In this document: positions 1 through 4,404 of the stretch, piece after piece | Layout: each line of letters opens with the position of its first letter | How positions within the stretch are numbered: the first letter of the stretch is position 1 | NCBI GenBank assembly: GCA_001557035.1 | Contig: LSKJ01000033.1 | Span: 1 to 5,636, forward strand | DNA length: 5,636 nucleotides | Origin: Rhodospirillaceae bacterium CCH5-H10 | GTDB lineage: Bacteria > Pseudomonadota > Alphaproteobacteria > Reyranellales > Reyranellaceae | Direction: 5' to 3' | Position numbers and translations under genes: made by a program | The notes under the pieces: model-generated | What the model saw: only the letters and a program-made list of their open reading frames with translations | Told to the model about the DNA's origin: nothing | Databases searched by the model: none

Positions 1-1
1 T

Positions 2-124
2 CTTCCCCCTTCAGAGGGGGAAGTGCCCCGTCATACGGGGCGATGGGGTCATGGGGTGTCGCAAAGCCGATGACCCCTCCGTCGACGTAAGACGTCGACA
101 CCTCCTCATTTGAATGGGGAGGTG
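2..124. repeat. Array of five adjacent inverted repeats (REP/BIME-like palindromic mosaic)
   Basis: No gene lies here. Nearly every base belongs to a hairpin. (1) 2-10 pairs with 15-23, a 9-bp stem CTTCCCCCT with loop TCAG. (2) 25-31 pairs with 35-41, GCCCCGT with loop CAT. (3) 45-52 pairs with 70-77, GGGGTCAT, with a 17-base loop; ATGGGGT also occurs twice in tandem (43-49, 51-57). (4) 81-88 pairs with 92-99, GTCGACGT with loop AAG. (5) 99-109 pairs with 114-124, an 11-bp stem with one G-T pair. GGTGTCG at 55-61 can also pair with CGACACC at 96-102, so alternative folds exist. Read on the minus strand, the order (CTCCCC-type hairpin, GGTG, variable palindrome, GGAGGGGTC) resembles intergenic palindromic repeats I associate with alphaproteobacterial genomes; that resemblance is from memory. 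It begins 36 bases past the ribosome-associated protein stop and could act as its 3' mRNA boundary. It may continue beyond the left edge. Confidence 0.75.
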
Positions 125-159
125 ATTCTATTTTGCTCGGAAGACTCTCAGGCTAGGGC

Positions 160-543
160 TTAGGGCTCCGGGCGATCCAGCGTGCGGTCGACGCGCTCGT
201 GGAGATTCTTCACGTCGCCGCGTTGCCGGCGGGCGCGCTCCTTGATCTGCCGCTTGGCGCGGCGGAACGCATCGTTCACCGCGAAGGTGGGATCGGAGAA
301 CCGTTCGTCGTCGTGCGACTTATGATCGATGTTCACGTCGATGTGGCCCGGCAGCGCAATGTGGATGTTCACGCTGAAGAGGTTGCTCGTGCGGTGATGG
401 CGTTCGGGCACCTGCACGATCACCTGGCAGGAGGTCAGACGGCCATGGAGCTTCTCGAGCGTCTCGACATGGTCGGTGATGAGCGCATTGAGCGCTTCGC
501 TGGGAGTGCCACCCTGGTAGCTGATCCGCAATGGTGTTTCCAT
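160..543 (-). CDS. Short HPF/RaiA-family ribosome-associated (hibernation) protein
   Basis: This 127-residue cytoplasmic protein matches the ribosome hibernation factor family (sigma-54 modulation protein/RaiA/HPF), which binds the 30S subunit near the decoding centre in stationary phase or stress and protects idle ribosomes. The opening METPLRISYQG, helix SEALNALITDHVETLEKLHG (residues 15-34), strand CQVIVQVPERHH (39-50) and paired strand FSVNIHIALPG (56-66) follow the family's beta-alpha-beta layout. Residues 89-109 form a helix ending in a strongly basic stretch (RRAKRQIKERARRQR), suited to rRNA contact. There is no C-terminal dimerisation domain, so it is a short form, with an unusual DHKSHDDERFSD segment (73-84). 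The ATG at 543 is chosen because GGAGG lies five bases upstream (549-553); an in-frame extension to 669 would overlap the hydrolase. It is the last gene of the minus-strand cluster, 65 bases after the hydrolase, with its own possible stress promoter. Family call firm; exact subfamily not assigned. Confidence 0.9.
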   Translation of the reverse strand: METPLRISYQGGTPSEALNALITDHVETLEKLHGRLTSCQVIVQVPERHHRTSNLFSVNIHIALPGHIDVNIDHKSHDDERFSDPTFAVNDAFRRAKRQIKERARRQRGDVKNLHERVDRTLDRPEP

Positions 544-548
544 TTGAG

Positions 549-553
549 CCTCC
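549..553 (-). promoter_or_regulatory. Ribosome binding site GGAGG that fixes the hibernation-factor start
   Basis: On the minus strand, GGAGG is followed by CTCAA and then the ATG at 543. This near-perfect Shine-Dalgarno supports the 127-residue protein over the longer open frame that begins at 669. Confidence 0.8.
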
Positions 554-577
554 GCTTCTGTTCGCTCCCCCGCATAA

Positions 578-603
578 AACGTATCATGTCGGGAAGGGGT
601 TGC
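578..603 (-). promoter_or_regulatory. Candidate EcfG-type general stress promoter
   Basis: On the minus strand, GCAAC is followed after 17 bases by CGTT, one mismatch from the alphaproteobacterial EcfG consensus GGAAC-N16/17-CGTT (consensus from established knowledge). It lies 34 bases upstream of the ribosome-associated protein ATG, a normal leader length, and just past the hydrolase stop. A stress sigma factor would suit a ribosome-hibernation gene. The match is short and could be chance; TTTTAT overlapping its 3' end is a weaker alternative -10 for the housekeeping sigma factor. Confidence 0.35.
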
Positions 604-608
604 GGTTT

Positions 609-1577
609 CTATCGAGGACGTCCCGGCAGCCCTCTCTCCATGAGGTAGGTCTCCATCGTCGCACTCCAAAGGGCTGGCGCGGAATTTATTTGATGGCCGT
701 TCAGGCCTTGCGGTGGCGCATACTCATGGAAGGTTCCGCGCCCGCCGGCCGCCTGGAACGCCGCGAAATTCGCACGCGAATGCGCGATCCGATAGAATGG
801 ATCGTTGTCGCCGTAGAGCCAGACCGAGGGATGAGGGAACGGCACGCCGCGTCGGAACAGGTTCTGGTTGATGGAGGTCGCGGTCGAGCAGGCGTCCGCC
901 ATCCACCCACCGACGAAGTTGATCGCCGCGCGCGCCACGGTCGGCTGGCGGCCCGTCCAGGCGATGGACAGGATGCCGCCGCGCGATTGTCCCCCGATTG
1001 CGACGCGAGTGCGATCGACAAAGAGTTGGGCCAACAGAACCGGCGTGATCGCGTCGATGTCGCGCAAGGCACGGTCGGCACCCGGCAGCGCGAGCGTCTC
1101 GTCGCAACTGTAACCATTCGCCCGGTTTATCGAGAAGCCCTCGTCGTAGAGGCCTTCCGATCCACCCCGGCCGCGGCGTGAGGGCAGGATGACCGCCCAG
1201 CCGCGGTCTGTGAACCACTGGACGAGCGTGGTCGGATTGTAGGGCCGCGCGAAGGCGGCCGGATCCGTGCCGCGGCCGGTCGAGCCGTGGTGGAAGATCA
1301 GGGTCGGGAAGGGCCCGTTGCCCGCCGGCTTGTAGGTGATGGTGGCCACCTTCACCGGTGCGCCGTCGATCGTGACCGGCACCAGGGCACGGTCCTGTGC
1401 AGACGCAGGAAACGCCGCGACGGTAATCGTCGCGACGAGCCAACCAACGAAGCTGGAGAGCGGGGCTAGTCGCCCGCCGCGACGACCGTGGTGTCGTCCT
1501 TGGCAGGACGCACCGTGCGATGGCTCACCATGCGATGATGGAGAGTACGGATCGTGTCGCTTCCGCGGGTGAGGCAT
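609..1577 (-). CDS. Exported alpha/beta hydrolase (dienelactone hydrolase-like); start codon uncertain
   Basis: This is a serine hydrolase of the alpha/beta fold, probably periplasmic; its substrate is unknown. Numbering is from the ATG at 1577. A signal-peptide-like stretch runs over residues 36-60 (basic GRRGGR, hydrophobic LSSFVGWLVATITVAAF, cleavage motif ASA before QD). HHGSTGRG (96-103) is the oxyanion-loop region, GGQSRGG (195-201) the nucleophile elbow with Ser198, YGDND (255-259) probably carries the acid Asp259, and NGHQ (293-296) the His295. Cys158 and Cys230 could form a disulfide, fitting export. The 3' end and domain are secure. The start is not: the first in-frame ATGs (1583, 1577) lack a Shine-Dalgarno and lie 112 or more bases inside the DUF6356 gene, and no ATG, GTG or TTG lies in frame until GTG at 1382, which would remove the signal peptide. 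The signal peptide's hydrophobic part begins exactly at the DUF6356 stop, so the real start is probably non-canonical or lost. Translational coupling to the upstream gene is likely. Confidence 0.8.
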   Translation of the reverse strand: MPHPRKRHDPYSPSSHGEPSHGASCQGRHHGRRGGRLAPLSSFVGWLVATITVAAFPASAQDRALVPVTIDGAPVKVATITYKPAGNGPFPTLIFHHGSTGRGTDPAAFARPYNPTTLVQWFTDRGWAVILPSRRGRGGSEGLYDEGFSINRANGYSCDETLALPGADRALRDIDAITPVLLAQLFVDRTRVAIGGQSRGGILSIAWTGRQPTVARAAINFVGGWMADACSTATSINQNLFRRGVPFPHPSVWLYGDNDPFYRIAHSRANFAAFQAAGGRGTFHEYAPPQGLNGHQINSAPALWSATMETYLMERGLPGRPR

Positions 1578-1714
1578 ACCCATGGGAAGAGACCGTGCAG
1601 GAAACAGGCGATCGAGCCAACCAGCATCTTGCTGCCGAAGCCAAAAGCCATCCCCATGTGCTGGAGATAGGTCTCGTTGACCGAGGCGGGGTGTTCGGTA
1701 AAGCGGCGGATCAT
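1466..1714 (-). CDS. Small DUF6356-type membrane protein
   Basis: This encodes an 82-residue protein. The N-terminal pattern FTEHPASVNETYLQHMGMAFGFG (residues 5-27) closely resembles DUF6356 proteins of alphaproteobacteria as I recall them; their function is unknown. Residues 28-48 form one hydrophobic segment (SKMLVGSIACFLHGLFPWVCL), a probable single membrane helix. The tail (50-82) is polar and basic, with HHRMVSHRTVRPAKDD. It is the first gene of the minus-strand cluster, and its stop overlaps the region encoding the hydrolase signal peptide in another frame. The ATG at 1714 has no Shine-Dalgarno, only a run of C bases, but a TACAAT box seven bases upstream would place transcription initiation at or next to the A of the ATG, so the message may be leaderless. 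The start also matches the expected family N-terminus. The hydrolase frame covers the same DNA, but the conserved pattern shows this frame is the coding one. Confidence 0.82.
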   Translation of the reverse strand: MIRRFTEHPASVNETYLQHMGMAFGFGSKMLVGSIACFLHGLFPWVCLTRGSDTIRTLHHRMVSHRTVRPAKDDTTVVAAGD

Positions 1715-1721
1715 GGGGGTG

Positions 1722-1727
1722 ATTGTA
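1722..1727 (-). promoter_or_regulatory. Possible -10 box (TACAAT) for a leaderless DUF6356 transcript
   Basis: TACAAT matches five of six bases of the housekeeping -10 consensus and ends seven bases before the ATG at 1714. No convincing -35 hexamer lies 16-18 bases upstream. The spacing predicts transcription starting at the start codon itself, consistent with the lack of a ribosome binding site. Confidence 0.4.
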
Positions 1728-1757
1728 CCGGCGCCGCACGGAAACGGCTTGCTAGGT

Positions 1758-1785
1758 TTGCGTCACGATGGCCTAACTTGAGAAT
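1758..1785 (+). promoter_or_regulatory. Weak candidate promoter for the Lrp/AsnC regulator in the divergent spacer
   Basis: TTGCGT (1758-1763) and GAGAAT (1780-1785), 16 bases apart, are imperfect -35/-10 hexamers upstream of the regulator ATG at 1806. Two TCAC half-motifs (1763-1766 and 1785-1788) sit 22 bases apart, two helical turns, on the same face of the DNA. Lrp-family regulators commonly bind their own divergent spacer, but I see no good palindrome, so an operator here is speculation. Confidence 0.25.
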
Positions 1786-1805
1786 CACATTTCGCGAGAA
1801 AGCCG

Positions 1806-2285
1806 ATGGCTGGAAAATTCACACTGGATTCCTTCGACAAGAAGATTCTGGATTGCCTGCAGGACAGCGCCGACATGCCGCTGGCCGAGGTCGCGAAGCG
1901 TGTCGGCCTGTCGACGACTCCCTGCTGGCGGCGCATCAACCGCCTGCAGGAGGAGGGGATCGTGCGTTCGCGCGTGGCGCTGCTCGACCGCAAGGCGGTC
2001 AATGCCCACGTCACCGTGTTCGTGGCGGTTCGCACGGCGCAGCACAACGCCCAGTGGCTGACCCGCTTCGCCAAGGCCATCGCCTCGTTCCCCGAGGTCA
2101 TGGACTGCTATCGCATGAGTGGTGAAATCGACTACCTGATCCGGCTGGCGCTGCCCGACATCGAGGCCTACGACGCCTTCTACAAGCGCCTGATCGCCAA
2201 GATCGAGCTGTCCGACGTGACCTCGATGTTCGCGATGGAGGAGATCAAGTCCACCACGCGGTTGCCCCTCAACTACTTGCCCTAG
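1806..2285 (+). CDS. Lrp/AsnC family transcriptional regulator
   Basis: This 159-residue DNA-binding regulator belongs to the feast/famine (Lrp/AsnC) family, whose members form dimers to octamers and usually respond to amino acids or related small acids. Residues 8-55 form the N-terminal winged helix-turn-helix: LDSFDKKILDCLQ, then MPLAEVAKRVGLS (24-36) and recognition helix TPCWRRINRLQEEGIV (38-53). Residues 66-150 form the RAM/AsnC ligand-binding and oligomerisation domain, with the strand VTVFVAVR (69-76), FPEVMDCYRMSGEIDYLIRLAL (95-116) and the helix around IEAYDAFYKRLI (119-130). Length is typical. The ATG at 1806 follows a weak GAGAAAG four bases upstream, but the protein begins where the family expects. 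It is divergent from the DUF6356 gene across 91 bases and lies 62 bases upstream of a 2-hydroxyacid dehydrogenase, the likeliest target besides itself. The effector cannot be read from sequence. Confidence 0.95.
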   Translation: MAGKFTLDSFDKKILDCLQDSADMPLAEVAKRVGLSTTPCWRRINRLQEEGIVRSRVALLDRKAVNAHVTVFVAVRTAQHNAQWLTRFAKAIASFPEVMDCYRMSGEIDYLIRLALPDIEAYDAFYKRLIAKIELSDVTSMFAMEEIKSTTRLPLNYLP

Positions 2286-2337
2286 CCTCTCGCGGCAGCC
2301 GGCCTTAGGATCGCGCCCGTTTGCATGACAAGACCGC

Positions 2338-2342
2338 AGGGG
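2338..2342 (+). promoter_or_regulatory. Ribosome binding site AGGGG deciding the dehydrogenase start
   Basis: AGGGG precedes the ATG at 2348 with a five-base spacer (AAACG). The upstream in-frame TTG at 2321 lacks such a site and would add nine residues (ending KTAGET) with no counterpart in the fold. Confidence 0.75.
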
Positions 2343-2347
2343 AAACG

Positions 2348-3343
2348 ATGAATACGGGCCCGAACACTGGCAAGAACCGCAAGAAAGTGCTGATCGTCGG
2401 CCGCATGCCGGAGGCGGGAATCGCCGTCCTCAAGGCGCGCGACGATGTCGACTACGAGATCCTGACCGACGACCGGGTGTCGTCGCTGCATCCCAAGCTC
2501 GCGGACGCCAACGCGGTGACCCTGGGCGCCACGCCGTTTCGCCAGGCCGAACTCGACGCGGCACCCGGCATGATGGTGGTGGCCCGCCTCGGCGTCGGCT
2601 TCGATGCCGTCGAGATCCCGGCGCTGAACAAGCGCAAGATCCCGCTGATGACGACCGGCATCGCCAACTCCGTCTCGGTGGCGGAGCATGCGATGTACAT
2701 GCTGCTTGCCGCGGCGCGCCTCACCAAGAAGTCCGACCGCTGGGTCCGCACCGGCGCCTGGGCCGAGCGGCTGAGCGACCTGCCGTCAGACGTCGCGGGC
2801 AAGAAGGTGCTGGTCATCGGCATGGGCCGCATCGGCTCGCGCACGGTCAAGCGTTGCGTCGCGTTCGAGATGGAGACCTATGTGCTCGATCCCAACATCT
2901 CGAAGGCCGACATCGAGAAGGCCGGCGCCACCAAGGTCACCGATCTCAAGGCGATCCTGCCGGAGGTCGACTACGTGTCGATCCATTGTCCGAAGGGACC
3001 CGAGACAATCGACATGTTCAACAAGGAGACGCTGGGGCTGATGAAGCCGACGGCCTTCCTGGTGAACACTGCGCGCGGCGGCATCGTCAACGAGGACGCG
3101 CTCTACGAGGCGCTGAGCACCGGCAAGCTGCGCGGCGCCGGCCTCGACGTGCTCGACAAGGAGCCGCCGGATCCCGCGAACAAGCTGTTCACCCTGGAGA
3201 ACGTGTTCTTCAGCCCGCACATGGCCGGCGTCACCCAGGAAGCGAGCGACCGCATGGCCGTCACCGCCGTCGAAAACATCCTGAGCGTGTTCGACGGAAG
3301 GACCAATGCGGCCAACGTCGTGAACAAGGAAGTGCTGGGCTAG
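2348..3343 (+). CDS. NAD-dependent D-isomer-specific 2-hydroxyacid dehydrogenase (SerA-like)
   Basis: This 331-residue cytoplasmic oxidoreductase interconverts a D-2-hydroxyacid and its 2-keto acid with NAD(H); the substrate is not determinable here. Residues about 13-95 and 287-325 make the substrate-binding domain, with ARLGVGFDAVEI (79-90) and NSVSVAEHAMYMLLA (107-121) as family blocks. The Rossmann nucleotide domain carries VLVIGMGRIGSRT (154-166), with the GxGxxG turn at 158-163, and Asp181 after YVL at the end of the second strand, favouring NAD over NADP. The catalytic set is visible: Arg243 in NTARGGIVNE, Glu272 in LDKEPPD, and His291 in SPHMAGVT. Length suits a single-domain-pair enzyme without the ACT or ASB regulatory domains of long SerA, so it could be a phosphoglycerate dehydrogenase of the short type, or a glyoxylate/hydroxypyruvate or other 2-keto acid reductase. 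It follows the Lrp/AsnC regulator by 62 bases with no terminator between them, suggesting co-transcription, and is followed by a strong terminator. Confidence 0.93.
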   Translation: MNTGPNTGKNRKKVLIVGRMPEAGIAVLKARDDVDYEILTDDRVSSLHPKLADANAVTLGATPFRQAELDAAPGMMVVARLGVGFDAVEIPALNKRKIPLMTTGIANSVSVAEHAMYMLLAAARLTKKSDRWVRTGAWAERLSDLPSDVAGKKVLVIGMGRIGSRTVKRCVAFEMETYVLDPNISKADIEKAGATKVTDLKAILPEVDYVSIHCPKGPETIDMFNKETLGLMKPTAFLVNTARGGIVNEDALYEALSTGKLRGAGLDVLDKEPPDPANKLFTLENVFFSPHMAGVTQEASDRMAVTAVENILSVFDGRTNAANVVNKEVLG

Positions 3344-3372
3344 GAGCCCGCACAAGAGCAGAGCTTGGATAG

Positions 3373-3410
3373 GCGGCATCGGTCGGAAGCGACCGGTGCC
3401 GCAGCTTTTT
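3373..3410 (+). terminator. Rho-independent terminator after the dehydrogenase
   Basis: A 13-bp stem with one G-T wobble pairs 3373-3385 (GCGGCATCGGTCG) with 3390-3402 (CGACCGGTGCCGC) across a GAAG loop, followed after AGC by five T. It starts 30 bases after the dehydrogenase stop. The T run touches the ribosome binding site of the aldo/keto reductase at 3411, so the structure may cut down, rather than end, transcription into that gene. Confidence 0.85.
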
Positions 3411-3418
3411 GGAGGGGG
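3411..3418 (+). promoter_or_regulatory. Strong ribosome binding site GGAGGGGG for the aldo/keto reductase
   Basis: GGAGGGGG lies five bases before the ATG at 3424 and selects it over the in-frame TTG at 3409, which falls inside the terminator T-tract. Confidence 0.8.
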
Positions 3419-3423
3419 TATCG

Positions 3424-4404
3424 ATGAAGTACGGACCGCTTGGCCGCTCGGGCCTGATCGTCAGCAGGATCTGCCTCGGCGGCAATTCGTGGGGCGCCAA
3501 GGGGCGTCGCGGCTGGGGCAAGTTCGACGAGTCCGAGGCGCCGGCCTATTTCAAGCGGGCCCTCGATGTCGGCATAACCTTCTTCGACACCGCCGACACC
3601 TACAATTTCGGCCGCTCCGAGGAGATCATGGGCGCCACGCTCATGAAGATGGCGAAGCGCGAGGATTTCGTGCTGTCGACCAAGGTCGGCATCCGCATGA
3701 GCGAGAGCCAGAACGACGTCGGCACCGGCCGCAAGCACCTGATGGCCTCGGTCGATGCTCAGTTGAAGCGCCTGCAGACCGATTACATCGACGTCTACCA
3801 GGTCCATCGCCTCGATCCGCACACGCCGATCGAGGAGACGATGTACTCGCTCGACCAGATCGTGCGCTCGGGCAAGGTCCGTTACATCGGCGGCTCGACC
3901 ATGCCGGCCTACAAGTTCGCGCAGATGGTCATGGTCGCCGACTGGAAGGGCTATGCGCGGCCGATTGCCATGCAGAACCTCTACAACCTGATCCAGCGCG
4001 AGGAAGAGCATGAGATGAACCGCCTTTGCCAGGAGCAGGGCGTCGGGCTCATTCCCTATTCGCCGCTGGCGCGCGGCTTCCTCGCGGGCAACCGCAGCAA
4101 GGACGGCGGCGGCTCGACCGAGCGCGCCAGGAACGACACGGTCGTCAAGGACGGCACCTATCGCGACTGCGATTGGGAGATCGTGAAGCGGCTGAAGAAG
4201 ATCGCGAAGGACAAGGGCTGCACGCCGGCCCAGGTGGCTCTCGCCTGGCTGCTTCACAAGCCGTACATGGGCTCGCCGATCATCGGCGCGACCGGTCTCG
4301 AACAGCTCACGTCGGCGGCGCAGGCGACGGAGATTTCGTTGACGTCCGAGGAGTCGAAGCTGCTCGAGGCGCCGTATCAGGCGCGCGTTTCACCGGTCAA
4401 CTGA
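3424..4404 (+). CDS. Aldo/keto reductase
   Basis: This 326-residue cytoplasmic enzyme has the aldo/keto reductase TIM barrel and should reduce an aldehyde or ketone with NADPH; its substrate is unknown. MKYGPLGRSGLIVSRICLGG (residues 1-20) is the typical first strand of bacterial YajO/YghZ-like members. The catalytic tetrad is complete: Asp55 and Tyr60 in FFDTADTYNFGRSEE, Lys87 in LSTKVG, and His128 in DVYQVHRLDPHTP. GKVRYIGGST (150-159) and IPYSPLARGFLAGN (210-223) are family blocks, and GSPIIGATGLEQL (283-295) is the cofactor-phosphate binding segment near the C-terminus. Length is normal. It lies 80 bases after the dehydrogenase, mostly occupied by a terminator, so it need not share that transcript. 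Both genes encode carbonyl/hydroxyl oxidoreductases, which hints at a shared small-molecule pathway. Its last nine codons and stop overlap the 3' end of the convergent transporter by 28 bases. Confidence 0.95.
   Translation: MKYGPLGRSGLIVSRICLGGNSWGAKGRRGWGKFDESEAPAYFKRALDVGITFFDTADTYNFGRSEEIMGATLMKMAKREDFVLSTKVGIRMSESQNDVGTGRKHLMASVDAQLKRLQTDYIDVYQVHRLDPHTPIEETMYSLDQIVRSGKVRYIGGSTMPAYKFAQMVMVADWKGYARPIAMQNLYNLIQREEEHEMNRLCQEQGVGLIPYSPLARGFLAGNRSKDGGGSTERARNDTVVKDGTYRDCDWEIVKRLKKIAKDKGCTPAQVALAWLLHKPYMGSPIIGATGLEQLTSAAQATEISLTSEESKLLEAPYQARVSPVN

Noticed and set aside
2..124. CRISPR array
   Set aside because: The hairpin units differ in sequence and length and are not separated by uniform spacers.
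544..669. N-terminal extension of the ribosome-associated protein to 669
   Set aside because: The family start and a GGAGG five bases upstream both point to the ATG at 543, and the extension would overlap the hydrolase 3' end.
724..1443. A 239-residue minus-strand frame beginning with TTG at 1443, overlapping the hydrolase
   Set aside because: It is a shadow of the hydrolase in another frame, rich in Arg, and lacks the catalytic motifs, which are all in the chosen frame.
2277..2309. Terminator after the Lrp/AsnC gene
   Set aside because: CCTAGCC and GGCCTTAGG can pair only with a bulge, and no T-run follows, so the regulator and dehydrogenase are more likely co-transcribed.
2321..2347. Upstream TTG start of the 2-hydroxyacid dehydrogenase
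   Set aside because: The ATG at 2348 has the better ribosome binding site, and the extra residues do not belong to the fold.
3340..4257. A 305-residue open frame antisense to the aldo/keto reductase
   Set aside because: Its composition (repeated Leu, Arg, His, Asp, Val) is typical of a high-GC antisense shadow, it has no recognisable domain, and the opposite frame encodes a complete reductase with its catalytic tetrad.
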